Positions 1 to 11,985 of a DNA stretch of 64,000 nucleotides are shown in pieces. A model generated the notes under the pieces. That model worked only from the letters and a program-made list of their open reading frames with translations, did no database searches and was not told where the DNA came from. The translations under genes were made by a program, and so were the position numbers. How positions within the stretch are numbered: position 1 is the first letter of the stretch; each line of letters opens with the position of its first letter. The DNA is taken from the NCBI GenBank assembly GCA_028554755.1, contig JAPTOF010000011.1:496001-560000 (forward strand). Direction: 5' to 3'. This stretch comes from Cordia subcordata. Lineage: Eukaryota; Streptophyta; Magnoliopsida; Boraginales; Cordiaceae.

Positions 1-1122
1 ATAGGACAAAAGACCCAAAAGAAAAGAGGCAGCTAAGGATGTGATAGTACACATGCCAAAGGACTGGCCTAAGATGTGGGTATACATAAAGGGGCATGAT
101 GATCCATTATTTAGTAGGTCAAAGACAAAGTTCACATTCTTTTGCGATAAGCTTTTAGATAATAGCAATTATTTTTGGAGTGCAACTTTGATCTTATGGT
201 GGAATAGATAGGAGTTAAAAATAATTATTATGTCGCTTAGATTGGGCAAGGACATTTTTTATTATTTTTGAAAGCCAAGATTAATTGTGTCTTCTTGGTC
301 CCTTCCCCAGTTGAAATGACTTTGAAAGAGTAATCTTGAAAGAGCAAATTCCATATTGTGGTAATAGCCTTATTGGCCCAAAGCTTGGAATTGGGTTTGG
401 GCTTTCTTTAGAGTCCAAGATAACCTAATTAGGCTTGAATGGTTTCTTATTGGGCTTGGGCCTCCATATGGATTATGGACTATGTGTTGGGCTTGGCCCA
501 ATCTTCCAAGACATATGCTAGAAAGTTACTACAAGAAGAATTCAAATTGTACAAGTAACTTTCATGACATGTGGCAAACATTTACTACTAGGGAAAATTT
601 CCCCACATGGAAAGTTTACAAGGTTTAAGTGCCAAACTTTTTCTATAAATAGGCAAGACCTCAAAACATTTCTAGCATCCAAAAAATTTTGTAGTTGATC
701 TCTTCCATTTTGGCAAGAGAATATTACAACACATAGTACACACTTATTGTGTGGTTTTTTGCTCTAGATTTTCAAGAGCATATTACTTTGCTTTTTCCCA
801 CACAAGAGGCTATTCTTTTAAGATAAGTCTCTTTAACCATAAGGAAGAAGACTAGGTAGTTGCATATTGCGATATCCTTAGAGTAAATTTTTTTTTGTGG
901 CCTTTGTTTATGAGAAGATGATGGTTTTAGCTTCATCAAAGGCCCCACGTTTCAAGAAGTTAGTTTTACATATTTTGCAAATGCTTGTTATGTTCTATAT
1001 ATTCTTAAGCATGTTCTTGTGTGTGTTATGTGGTTATTTTATTTTTCTAACATGTTTTCTTGCTAGAATTTTTTGAAAATATGGACTAGGATAGCCTACA
1101 TGTAATATTATCAATCCAAACA
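1..1122 (+). repeat. 5' LTR of Copia A1, 3' portion
   Basis: The sequence is closely similar to 9330-10486, 15880-17024 and 48000-49150 on the plus strand and to 13718-14900 on the minus strand, which defines the LTR family. A TATA-like TATAAATA lies at 644-651, in the same context as in the other copies. The LTR ends in CCAAACA directly before the primer-binding site. About 700 bp of its 5' part lie before the window. Confidence 0.93.
644..651 (+). promoter_or_regulatory. Putative TATA box of A-family LTR
   Basis: TATAAATA occurs at the same place in the family-A LTRs: about 10004 in the A1 3' LTR, 16532 (TATAAAC) in the solo LTR A3, 48670 in A4 and about 14122-14129 (minus) in A2. The conserved position suggests the core promoter of the LTR. 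Promoter activity is inferred only. Confidence 0.6.
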
Positions 1123-1123
1123 A

Positions 1124-1140
1124 TTGGTATCAAAGCTTAG
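1124..1140 (+). other. Primer-binding site of A1 (iMet tRNA type)
   Basis: TTGGTATCAAAGCTTAG follows the LTR end and matches the usual Copia primer site TGGTATCAGAGC, complementary to the 3' end of initiator-Met tRNA, with one substitution in the core. The same site is read on the minus strand at 13701-13716 (A2) and on the plus strand at 58523-58536 (M). Confidence 0.88.
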
Positions 1141-2690
1141 GCTCATACACAATATGCTTAGACTATGCAAGAATATTGTATTTGCATAAATATGTTAGTC
1201 ATCTTGTGAGTGGCAAGATTAGGAAATGTTGTGTTGCATATATTTGTGGTTTTATGCTTGTATGTGTAGTAGACATAAAATCCCTTTGATGGTTCATATG
1301 TATGCATGATAAAGTTTTGTGTACGGTCAACAAAGCTTGGCCATAAGCGATTTCATGTATAGATCTTTATGGTTATTACTTGTAGCTTCATTTAAAAGAA
1401 GCATAGGATGTTTTGATATTCTTGTAATTTTTTTTATGATTGTAAGCTTGTATTAGCAATGTAAAAATATATTATTGTTGTAATCTTTAAGAGACCAAGG
1501 AAAGAAGCAAGGAAAAATAGCATACAGGAGCAAATATGTCTCAGTCGGTCGACCGGCTCTAGCAAAAATTGCAACAAAGATTGTTATTTTATGCTTTTTG
1601 AATTGAAGATTGCAGGGAGCCATCACAAAGGGATTCTAATGCATTTTGGTGGATGTTTATAATGCATTGATATATGTTTTAACATATTTACATTAGCATT
1701 AACATGATTACCACCTAGAAATATGCCTACTCATTAGGTTTTTAAAATTGGCCAATCCTATATATTAATCTCTAAATGAGATTGGGTTACATAAGATAAT
1801 TGTAAGCAATTATGTCCAAAGATGCCATGCAATCTCATGACAAAAATGGAAAACTTAACTTGAGATTTACAATATGACAACCTAAGGGTCCATACACCCA
1901 GATTTAGGTAAATAATCTATTATGGTATTGCAATATTTTAGTAATACAAAGAGGATTCACAAAAACCAAAGTGTTACGCAAATACAAAGTGTGCTTAGAT
2001 CTAAAACAAAAACCAAGAATACCAAAAATAGAGAAAACCCTTATGTTAAAATATTGAGTGAGAGAGGGGACTGGAAATACCTTACGGCTGTCCATATTCG
2101 ATTCATGTTAATGGTAAATGTCATTAACTTCCCCATCAGAGGGTGACACTTTATCAAGATTTAGCAAGGTGAATTTAAAATGTTTATTCAAAAGGGTGTT
2201 AGTAAGTTTGGTCATTCTATCGGTGGAATTTTTCACTAAAAATTGCCTCACACAACATTGATTAAAGTCATAACCCCATCGGAGGGCTTAAATCAAGAAT
2301 GTTATGGTGAATGAGCATCAGGAATAGATATACACTCAACTTAATGGTAGGTTTGACTATTCCTTCGATAGAGTTCACTATCGGATTTAAGAAGCCAAAC
2401 AAAGTAGTGATTGAATTATTCAATTGGATCATATTTAGATAATTGTCAATTGAAATAAGTGGCGGCGCTTAACTTAATGGTCATAAGTTCGGCCATCCTA
2501 TCGATGGAGTTCTTGTGAGGACGTTGAGACACTGCTACATCGAGTAGTTTAAGCGTTAATCTACTCAAAGGCAAATAATGTAAAAGTAATTGTATGTTTT
2601 ATTTCTAAAGATAGCATAGATATTATACATGCACCAATTCTATACTCCTAAAATAATTATGATTATATTGTTGTATATCTAGAAAAATGT
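1141..2690 (+). other. Long untranslated leader of A1
   Basis: About 1.5 kb between PBS and gag without a credible ORF. It contains a CGGTCGACCG palindrome (1546-1555) and three spaced copies of a roughly 28-bp motif of the type AGTTYGGYCATYCTATCGRTGGARTT (about 2204-2236, 2349-2376 and 2485-2513). The same three copies occur at matching spacing in the leader of A2 (about 12136-12446, minus). Confidence 0.7.
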
Positions 2691-3520
2691 CTTCGTTCAG
2701 TCCACTGGCTACAATTCTCAAAGAGCACAAGCATACTGGACTGAATTTTGTGGACTGTGAATGAAGCTTGGACAAAGTACTCAACACAGAAGAGTACAAG
2801 TATGTCCTAACAACTCCTTGTCTTGTTTTGAAGGCAAACTCTTTTGAAGCCCAGAAAGATGTTAAGGAAAAATGGCAGAAGGCCAATAGTATGGCCAAGT
2901 GCTATATAATGGCTTCTATGTTAGATATTTTGCAGAGCAAACATCATCATATAGAAACTGCAAAAGAAATCATGACCTCACTGTCTCGTATGTTTGTCGA
3001 TAAGAGCAGGCCCATAGGATAAGGTGCTCTTAGAGAAATTATGAATCAAAGAATGGCAGAAGGAGCATATATCAGGGAGCATATGCTCAAATGATGGATT
3101 ACTTCATTATTGCCGAGATCCTAGGGGCAAACATAGATGAACAGTCAAAGGTATACATGATTTTGGAGACTGTACCACCATCTTACATCCAGTTCAAGCT
3201 TAATTATAATATGGAAAGATGAACAAGGATATGACAGAATTGATGAAAGAGCTCCTAGCTACAGAAGCTATATTGAAAAATAAGGGCCACGTAAACATAG
3301 TTCAAGCATCCATTTCTGGACTTAACTAAAAAGGAAAAAGGTTCAAAGGAAAGGGGAAACAAAAACATGGTCGAGGGAAAAAGAAGAAAAATGGCGAATA
3401 GCCCAAACAATTAACAAGTGAAAAGTCCAAGGGCAAATGCTTTAAGTGTGGCCAGAAAGGGCACTAGAAAAGTGATTGCCCAAAGTACGTGGCACAAGGC
3501 TAGATAGGTACACCTCTTTT
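2690..3520 (+). pseudogene. gag: Copia gag (degenerate) of A1
   Basis: Translation in shifting frames gives a Copia UBN2-type gag: EYKYVLTTPCLV, the EKWQKANSMAKCY segment and NILQ/DILQSKHHH are shared with the A2 gag at 11273-11960. A zinc knuckle of CX2CX4HX4C type is read at about 3440-3483 (CFKCGQKGH, then a stop, then KSDC). A TAG interrupts the knuckle, TGA and TAA stops lie upstream, and a frame change occurs around 3090-3200. Gag forms the particle and the knuckle binds RNA. No full-length product can be made from this copy. Confidence 0.88.
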
Positions 3521-4431
3521 GATCTACATTGAAACCCGTTCGGTGGTTGATTCTACTAATCCTTAGATTGTAGACTCTAGCCACAAACCATATTTGCAAT
3601 TATTTGGATTGGTTTCAAGAAATGACCAAACTAGCTAAAGGGGAATTTTCTCTGATAATGGGTAATGGAGCAAAAGTATGGGCTACTGCAGTGGGAGGAA
3701 TAGGCTTAAATTTTTCACGTAATAGGCAGTTATTTTTTAACAATGTTATTATGCTTGCGATGAACGTAAAAACCTTATCTCTATTTCACAATTAATATTA
3801 GATGATTTTTGCATTAATTTCCATTCTGGTGTTGATATCAATAGAGATGGAAATATTATCTGTTCCAGGAGCACGCATGATAACTTGTTGTATATGAAAC
3901 GTATTACAAATTCATTGCATAATATAGAACAAACTAATTCCTAGAAAAGAAAGGTTTCTTCGACCAATGATACTTATCTGTGGCACCTACGCTTAGGACA
4001 TATTAGTCTAAAGCGAATTCGGAGATTAGTCGAGAATGGGCATCTTAGCTCATCAGATCTCAAAGATCTACCTCCGTGTGAATCTTGCCTCAAAGGAAAG
4101 ATGTCCAAATGGTCATTTTCTTCTAGAGGAGAAAGGGCCAAAGAAGTATTGGAATTGGTTCATACCAATGTGTGTGGTCCTATGAGCAAACCAGTTTGAG
4201 GAGGTTATAAGTATTTCATTACCTTTACTAATGATTACTCTAGGTATGGATGTGTATCTGTGATACAACGCAAGTTTGAATTCTATGAGAAATTCAAAGA
4301 GTTGAAGGCTGAAGCAGAGCGAAAATTAGATAAACGTATCAAAGCCCTTTGGTCTGATCGAGGTAGCGAATACCTCTCGGGTGAGTTCAAAGACTATTTT
4401 ACACAAGAAGGGATTGTTTATCAATTGACTG
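3521..4431 (+). pseudogene. pol: Copia protease and N-terminal integrase of A1
   Basis: After the knuckle a weak protease region is followed by a GAG-pre-integrase segment (DTYLWHLRLGHISLKRI, then CESCLKGK; the HHCC zinc-binding pattern is visible). The integrase core then begins. The first catalytic Asp, normally in an HTDVCGPM context, is read as Asn (HTNVCGPM, codon 4167-4169). The second catalytic Asp is present in SDRGSEYLS. An in-frame stop follows GPMSKPV. The reading is cut at 4431 by a solo LTR and resumes at 6462. Confidence 0.87.
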
Positions 4432-6461
4432 TGATGCTTCTTGCTAATTAAGCACTAAGCCTTAATTAAAATCCTGCAAGTGCACAGATCGTGTAGTCTA
4501 ATGTGCAAAAGCAAGGTCAATCCCTCAGGAAGGCAAGAAATGGGGAATGAAAGCTAAATGTGTGTCCTAGAAAACTAGAAAGAAAATAAGCTAAACTAAG
4601 AATTCATTTTGGTCATTTTAGATATGAAGGGAGCTCAAAACAAATTAAACTAATCCAAACAAACTAAAGAAAATAAATGCAAGAGAGAACAAGCTAGTAA
4701 AAGGGAATTTACACAAGCAATGGAGCAATGGGTGAAATCCGCTTTAAAATGGGTTATTTGAGTATTAACTTCGCTATGAGATTAACTTTCATGGTTTTGC
4801 ACAAGAAGGGGTTCTCTAAGCTAGGAATCTAATCAACCTCTCCTACAATCCCTAGACTCAGTGTGGGTTTATCCCTAGGTGCTAACTACCTAGAGGCATA
4901 GCGTGGTCCTTATGAACTAAGGCACGGTATAGCTAATTATGTTCCTAGGTGATGATAATTGGTCTTACCCTAGGTTTTAACTTATTGGCTAGGTTTAAAT
5001 CCAAGAACTAGGCTTCCTAAGGTTAATTAAGCTAGCCTGACACCTATTGGCTGGGTTTTAAGCCAAAGGAGGCTAAACTAAGCCTAATTACGTGAATAAC
5101 CACCAATCATAGCATCACGCTAGTGGGATTTGACAATAAAGTACATCATACATGTTCTCAAGCATGATACGAAAGAATATAAAGCATATTCTAGCCTTAA
5201 ACACTTGGACATATTTAGGTCATACCAATTTATGCATTAAAATCCAACATGTATGTCATACAAGCTAAAATTGCTATTAAGGTATGTAAAAACACACATA
5301 GACATGCATAGCTACAAAGCCCACTTCATGGAATCACTACATAACACCTAGACATGCTCATATAATGATTTAGAAGTGTTAAATAGCAATCAAGTCTCTA
5401 AATATATGTTCTTTCATTTAGGCATATCAACAAACACATAGGCATGTATATAAGCAGCCATTGAAGCATTAAGAGCAAACATATATATTAAGCCATCAAA
5501 ATCTCATAGCAAAGTAGTACTCAGTCAACCCATAATACAAGCCTCAATCACCCATAAAATATCTATTCTAATATAGAGAAAACTAAGTACAAAAGGAGAA
5601 AGATAAACCTCCCTTTCATGCTTAACTTTGCTCTTCAAATCCTTGTCTTGATGTTGTAATTACAAGTGTTAAAACCCTAATTACAAGCTTGGATCTAGTT
5701 TCATTTGTATGTGGTTTAGTGTGTGAGAGGTGCTTTTAAGTGGATTTTGGGTTTTAGGAAATGGGTGTTTGATTTTGGGTGTTCTTTCATTTCAAAAAGG
5801 GCTGAAAAGTGGATTAAATAGAGCTTTCAGCGCATCCAGCCAGGGGCCCAACTGTTGGTCCAGCTTTGGGGCTGAGTCTTCCAACTAAAATTGGCCCAGA
5901 TTCTAATCCGGCCAGTCGACCTCGGCCGATCAACCGGCCTTGACAGCAGGTAGACCGGTCTTGACAGTAAAATGTCCATATCTTGCTCGTTTTGGCTCCG
6001 AGTCGCGCACGTTTTTTTTCATGGCTTGGCATCATTGTGGGGGATCTCCCAAGCCATCTTTTGCTCCCTAAAATATGTCCAAAATTTCCCCGTGTCCTTT
6101 TTAGGTTGCAAGCTCTAAAGTTGGCTCACGTTGCGCTCGGTTTCGTCTCGGTCGCTCTTTCCTTCGCTCGGCCACTTCCAAATGCACTTTTCTTCATTCC
6201 TTTATGTCCAAAACATCCTTGGCTTTGTTTCACACAACAATCACCCTCAATCAAGCTCTAATTATCTCTCTAAATGACACCTAAAACAAGCAATAAATGC
6301 ACATTAGTGTAGCATTTAAGTCTTAACTTCAACTATGAACATGTAAACTCTAATATGCACAAGTATGACCTAAATGCTATACTAATACACCAAATGAAGC
6401 TCAAAACACCTCAAAACAAGTATATACTTACAATACATAAACACACAAACCAAGCACATCA
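4432..6461 (-). mobile_element. Solo Athila-type LTR inserted in A1 integrase
   Basis: The insert begins TGATGC and ends ACATCA and is flanked by the perfect 5-bp duplication GACTG (4427-4431 and 6462-6466). It lacks PBS, PPT and coding sequence, so it is a solo LTR (2030 bp), presumably from LTR-LTR recombination. It closely resembles the C-element LTRs: on the minus strand it shares the degenerate GGCCGGTCGACC cluster (about 5908-5965), a TATTTAA-like box (about 5812-5822) and TTGGCT...AGCCAA hairpin relics (about 4984-5010 and 5044-5066). ORFs inside it are incidental. Confidence 0.95.
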
Positions 6462-6960
6462 GACTGCACCAGGGACTTCCCAGCAAAATGGTGTAGCAGA
6501 GAGAAAAAATCACACCCTATTAGATATGGTTAGGTCAATGATGAGTCATACATCATTACCTTTATCTTTTTAGGGGTATGCCCTTGAGACAATAGCATAC
6601 ATCTTGAACTTGGTACTATTTAAATCAGTACCTAGGACACCACAAGAAATGTGGACCGGGTGTAAGCCTAGTTTAAATCATCTCTACATTTGAGGTTGTC
6701 CGGCTTATTTACTTAATAGTAACGTTTCAAAGTTGGAACCAAGATTCAAGTTGTGCTATTTTGTTGGGTATCCTAAGTGAACTAGAGGTGGCATCTTTTG
6801 GAATCCTAAGAAGCAAAAGGTGTTTATAATGACTCATGCTAGATACTTAGAGAATGGTGAAATAATCCAGAAAAAACTAGATTTTGAAGTTGTTCCAGAA
6901 GAGATTTCACAAGAATCTCCAGTAGCACCTGTGGTAATTGTAAATGAAAAGGAATAGCAT
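6462..6960 (+). pseudogene. pol: C-terminal integrase of A1
   Basis: The integrase reading resumes immediately after the solo LTR with PGTSQQNGVAERKNHTLLDM, which carries the catalytic Glu of the DDE triad in the AERKNH context. It continues as GYALETIAYILNLV and the SKLEPRFKLCYFVGYPK stretch typical of Copia integrase tails. Several stops are present (after LPLSF, at NHLYI and after GYPK). Joined conceptually with 3521-4431 it is one integrase broken by the insertion. Confidence 0.9.
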
Positions 6961-8640
6961 ATTACACCTAATATATCGGAGCCTCGTGGTAGTGGGAAGA
7001 TATCTAGGCTTCCTAATAGATACTATGGAGAGTCTTTTTAGACTTCTTCAGAGGATCAGGTGGTGGATCCCACAAGTTATGATGAAGCAATTTCTGACAT
7101 AGATGCCAACCAATGGCATAAAGCAATGGATTCAGAGTTAGAATTTAAGTATTCTAACAAAGTCTGGGATCTTGTAATTGCACTTGAAGGGGTAAAACCT
7201 ATAAGGTGCAAATGGGTCTACAAGAGGAAAAGAGGAGTTGATGGAAAAGTTGAAACCTTTAAAGCAAGGTTGGTGGTGAAAGGTTATACTAAAAAAGAAG
7301 GGATCGATTATGAGAAAACTTTCTCACTAGTAGCCATTCTTAAATCCATCGGGATACTTCTTGCCATCACATGTCATTATGACTATGAGATATGGCAAAT
7401 GGATGCGAAGACAACTTTTCTTAATGGAGAGCTTGACGAGACCATTTACATGACACAACCAGATGCATATGTTGTCAAATCCTAGGAACATATGGTTTGT
7501 AAGTTAAAAAAGTCCATTTATGGATTAAATCAGGCATCTAGAACATGGAACATCAAATTTGATTGTGCAATTAAATCTTATGGTTTTGATCAAAATATTG
7601 ATAAACCTTGTGTGTATAAGAGGCGTAATGGAAATGCTATAGCTTTTTTGGTTCTGTATGTGGATGATATCCTACTTATTGGAAATGATGTAGGAATGCT
7701 ATCATCAGCAAGGTTTTCTTTCTACACAATTTCAAATGAGGGATTTAGGAGAAGCTAGTTATGTTATAGGTATCAAGCTTATGCGAGATGGTAAGAACAG
7801 AAGGATAGCCCTATCTCAAGCTTCATTTATTGAGAAGATATTGGTTAGGTTTAACATGAAAAACTCTAAGAAGGCTTCATTACCTTCTAAACATAGAGTT
7901 TATCTATCTCGAGATCAATGTCCTAAAACACGTGAGGAGATAGAGAGCATGAAACTAGTTTGTTATGCTTTGGCAATTGAAAGCCTCATATATGTCATGT
8001 TATGTACTAGACTAGATATCTACTTTGCTATTGGCAAGGTTAATAGATATCAGTCAAACCCTGGACCGGTACATTGGGTCGCGGTTAAGAATATATTCAA
8101 GTTCCTGCAATGGACTAAGGATTATGTGCTGGAATATCGTGTGGATGATCTAACGCCATTAGCATATACAGACTCAAATTTCCAATCTGAGAGAGATTCT
8201 AGGAAGTCTACTTCTGGATATGTTTTCACTCTATCAGGAGGAGTTATTTCATGGAGAAGTGTGAAGCAAAATTATATTACTGACTCTATCACAGAGGCCG
8301 AGTATGTAGCAGTATCTAAGGCTGCGAAAGAGGCAATATGGCTAAGAAAGTTCCTTGTAGACCTAGAGGTTGTACCGGCAGTTCACATACTGATAACATT
8401 GTATTGCGACAACAATGGTGCTGTTTCATAGTTTAAGGATCCCAGGAATCACAAAAAAGGTAAACACATTGAACGAAAATATCATTTGATCTGTGAGTTT
8501 ATCCAAAGAGGAGATGTTGTAGTTGAAAAGATAGTTTCAACAGAAAACCCGATAGACCCATTTACAAAGACTCTTCTAAAGAAAATGTTTACCATACATT
8601 TGGAGTCTATAGGTTTTAGGTTGTGCAGCAGTGATCTTTA
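6961..8640 (+). pseudogene. pol: Copia reverse transcriptase and RNase H of A1
   Basis: RT begins near DQVVDPTSYDEAISD and runs through KWVYKRKRGVDG, KARLVVKGY and QMDAKTTFLNGELDE (first catalytic Asp). It continues, after a stop at 7483-7485, to SIYGLNQASRTW and the catalytic motif LYVDDILL (YVDD codons 7657-7668), which is intact. A frameshift near 7730-7745 moves the reading to 7736-8431, which covers the rest of RT and the RNase H domain (AYTDSNF, SITEAEYVA, YCDNNGAVS). A stop at 8429-8431 precedes the last part, KHIERKYHLICEF to PIDPFTKTLLKK. At least three lesions make it non-functional. Confidence 0.92.
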
Positions 8641-8655
8641 GTGCAAGTGGGAGAT
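8641..8655 (+). other. Polypurine tract of A1
   Basis: GTGCAAGTGGGAGAT lies immediately before the 3' LTR (TGTTACGATTAG), after the pol stop at about 8639. A purine-rich GTGGGAGAT-type tract at this site is the usual plus-strand primer of plant Copia elements. Confidence 0.85.
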
Positions 8656-10486
8656 TGTTACGATTAGCATGCCCTAAAGCTCACTTGTATTGACATTTTG
8701 GATGTTAAACAATATATAATCATTTTGTTAAATGGCATTATGAGTTTCTTACATATTATCTCTGGTATGTTTTATTGATGTATGTACAAAGGTCCTTTGA
8801 CTTGAACTAATGACTTGGGTGCACAATAAGGCTGGACACACAGTAAGTGCAAGTATAGATTTAGTCACTTAATAAATTGAGTCCACAATAGAATGGTAGT
8901 GTTGGGCACTCTACCGGGATAAGGTTATATTGAGCAAGTCTCCTCATTGAGGGTGATCTACCTACGTCATTGAAGGACTTTTCGGATTTGTCTTAATAGT
9001 ACGTGTGCCAGGTATTCGACAGGACCATTGTGAGCATGTTTTCTAGAGATGTACTATTAAAGAAAGAAAACAAGATACTCACTACTACTAAATGATCATT
9101 GCTCTTAATCTTGAGTAAATATGGATGAAGTAATGAAGTTAGGAACAACAGCTTCGTGTGTTGAGTGCCAAGTTCTAAGTAATTAGGAAATATATATGAA
9201 ATATGGAATCTATGTGCCCTCTTTGGGATTGTCCAAATTTATCATCCGAATCTAGATCTAGTGATACTACCTTTATGTGTGTATCAATCATATGGCTTAA
9301 GGGTTGCTTCCGAAATCAGGAGATTCCATGACCAAGGATGGTTGGCAACAGGACAAGAAACCCAAAAGAAAAGATGCAGCTAAGGAGGTGATAGTACACA
9401 GGCCAAAAGACCCGCCTTAGTTGTGGGTATACATAAAAGGGCATTATGATTGGTTATTTAGAAGGTCAAAGACAAAGTCCGCATTCTTTTGTGATAAGCT
9501 TTTGGGTAATAGCAATTATTCTTGGAGTGCAACTTTGATCTTATGGTGAAATAGATCAGAGTAAAAAATAATTATTATGTCGCCTAGATCGGGCAAGGAC
9601 ATTTTTTATTGTTTTTGGAAGCCAAGGTTAATTGTGTCTTCTTGGTCCCTTCTGCAGTTGAAATGACTTTGAGAGAGTAACATTGAAAGATCAAATTCCA
9701 TATTGCGGTAATAGCCTTGTTGGGCCAAAGCTTTGAATTGGGTTTAGGCTTTCTTTAGAGTCCAGGATAACCTAATTGGGCTTGAATGGTTTCTTATTGG
9801 GCTCACGCCTCCACATGGATTAAGGACTATGTGTTGGGCTTGGATTTTAGGCTTGGCCCAATCTTCCAAGACATGTGCTAGAAATTTACTACAAAAAGAA
9901 TTCAAATTGTACCAATAACTTCCATGACATGTGGCAAACATTTACTACTAGGAAAAAGTTTCCCACATGTGAAGTTTACAAGATTTAGGTGCCAAACTTT
10001 TTCTATAAATAGATAAGACCTTAAACCATTTCTAGCATCCAAAAAATTTTGTAGTTGATCTCTTCCATTTTGGCAAGAGAATACTATAACACATAGTACA
10101 CATTTATTGTGTGGTTTTTTGCTTTAGATTTGCAAGAGCGTATTACTTTGCTTCTTCCCACACAAGATGCTATTGACTTAAGATAAGTCTCTTTAACCAT
10201 AGGGAAGAAGACTAAGGAGTTGCATATTGCAACATCAGTAAATTTTTTTGGTGGCCTTTGTTCGCTAGCGGGAACAAAACTTGTGACTATTTTAGCTTCA
10301 TCAAAGGCCCCACATTTCAAGAGGTTAGCTTTACATATTTTGCAAATACTAGTTATGTTCTATATGTTCTTAAGCATGTTCTTATGTGTGTTACGTCGTT
10401 ATTTTATTTTCCTTGCATGTTTTCTTGGTAGAATTTTTTGGAAATATGGACTAGGATAAACCATATGTAATATTATCGATCCAACA
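8656..10486 (+). repeat. 3' LTR of Copia A1
   Basis: It is 1831 bp, begins TGTTACGATTAGCATGCCC and ends CGATCCAACA. It matches the partial LTR at 1-1122 throughout its 3' portion. TATA-like TATAAATA lies at about 10004-10011. The ORFs inside it do not resemble proteins. Confidence 0.93.
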
Positions 10487-11060
10487 CAAAAATCATGGTG
10501 AATCAATTCCAATACTTCTTTGGCCCTTTGTCCTTTAGAAGAAAATGACCATTTGGTCATCTTCACTTTGAGGCAAGATTCACACAGAGGTACATCTTCG
10601 AGATCTAATGAGCAAAGATGCCCATCCTTGACTAATCTCCGAATTCACTTTAGATTAGTATGTCCTAAGTGTAAGTGCCAAAGATAAGTATCATTGGTCC
10701 AATAAACCTTTCTTTTTTGGGAATTAGTTTGTTCTATATTATGCAATGAATTTATAATAGGTTTTATTTAGAACAAGTTATCATTCATGCTACCGGAACA
10801 GATAATATTTACATCTCTACTGATATCAACACCACAATGGAAATTAATCCAAAAACCATCCAATATTAATTGCAAAATAAGGTTTTACATACATCTAGAA
10901 CATAATAAACTTTGTTAAAAAATAACTTCGTATTACATTGAAAATTTAAGCAAAATCCTCCCATTACAGCAGCCCATACTTTTACTCCATTGCCCATCCT
11001 CAGAGCAAATTCCTCTTTAGCTAATTGTTTCATTTCCTGAAACTAATGCAAATATGATTA
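10487..11060 (-). pseudogene. pol: Protease/integrase N-terminal part of A2
   Basis: Minus-strand translation gives the Copia integrase zinc region and linker: SDLEDVPLCESCLK is followed by WSFSSKGQRAKEVLELIHH, ending at the junction with the A1 3' LTR. Upstream is the GAG-pre-integrase segment (a DTYLWH-equivalent about 10690) and a decayed protease. The pairing of this fragment with A1's 4050-4170 shows the two elements are of the same family. The catalytic integrase core is not in the window. Confidence 0.85.
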
Positions 11061-11985
11061 ATGGATCTAGAGTCTACAATCCAAGAATCAGTAGAATCAA
11101 TGACAAAATAGGTTTCAATGTATAACAAAAGAGGTAGACCTATCTGGCCTCGTGCTTGGTACTTTGGGCAATCCCTTTTCTAGTGCCCTTTCTGGTCACA
11201 CTTAATGCATTTGCCCTTGGGATTTTCACTTGTTAATGGGTTGGGTTGTTTACCATATCTTTTCTTTTTCCCTCAACCACATTTTTGTTTCACCTTTCCT
11301 TTGAACTTTCTCCCTTTTGGGCTAAGTCCAAAAGTGGATGCTTGAACTATATTTATGTGGCCTTTACTTTTCATTATGGCTTCTACAGCTAGGAGCCCTT
11401 TCATCAATTTTTTCCTGTCCATGTTCATCTTGCCCATATTATAATTAAGCTTGAACTGGGCGTAAGACGATGGTAGAGTCTCCAAAATCATGTCTACTTT
11501 TGACTATTCATCTATGTTTGCTCCTATAATCTCGGCAGTAGTAAAGTAATCTATCATCTTGAGCATATGCTCCCTGACAAATGCTCCTTTTGCCATCCTT
11601 TGATTCATTATTTCTCTAAGGGCACCTAGCCTTACAGGCTTGCTCTTATTAGCAAACATACAAGATAGTGAGGTCATGATTACTCTTGCAGTTTCCATAT
11701 GATGATGCTTGCTCTGCAGAATATTTGACATAAAAGCCATCATATAGCACTTGGCCATACTATTGGCCTTCTGCCATTTTTCCTCAACATCTTTCTGGGC
11801 TTCAGAAGAGTTTTCCCTAGCAACAAGACAAGAAGTTGTTAGGACATATTTGTACTCTTTTATGGTAAGCACTATGTCCAAGTTTCGTTCCCAATCCACA
11901 ATAATTGGTCTAGTGAGCTTATGCTCTTTTAGAATTTTAGCTAGTGGATTGAACGAAGATATTTTTCTGGATATACAATAATATA
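11061..11985 (-). pseudogene. gag: Copia gag of A2
   Basis: This is a nearly continuous single-frame reading from about 11960 to 11060. It opens with VDWERNLDIVLTIKEYKYVL, continues with EEKWQKANSMAKCYM and ETLPSSYAQFKLNYN, then a Lys-rich segment, and ends in a knuckle CIKCDQKGH-stop-KRDC. Three stops interrupt it: a TAG near 11501-11503, a TGA after QKCG near 11273, and a TAG inside the knuckle. The knuckle stop is at the same codon as in A1. The frame is otherwise much better preserved than in A1. Confidence 0.9.

Larger units (their letters stand above)
1..10486 (+). mobile_element. Ty1/Copia LTR retrotransposon A1 (left end outside window)
   Basis: This Copia-type element has a partial 5' LTR (1-1122), iMet-type primer site, long leader, decayed gag, protease, integrase, RT and RNase H in Copia order, a polypurine tract and a complete 3' LTR (8656-10486). 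The domain order (integrase before RT) places it in Ty1/Copia. A foreign solo LTR at 4432-6461 splits its integrase. Its right end abuts minus-strand integrase sequence of a sister element (A2) at 10487, so A1 most likely inserted into A2; the left half of that insertion site is outside the window and the TSD cannot be tested. All reading frames carry stops or frameshifts, so it is not autonomous. Confidence 0.93.

Noticed and set aside
1904..2146. Overlapping small ORFs on both strands
   Set aside because: Located in the Copia A leader with no homologous frame in A2; considered chance.
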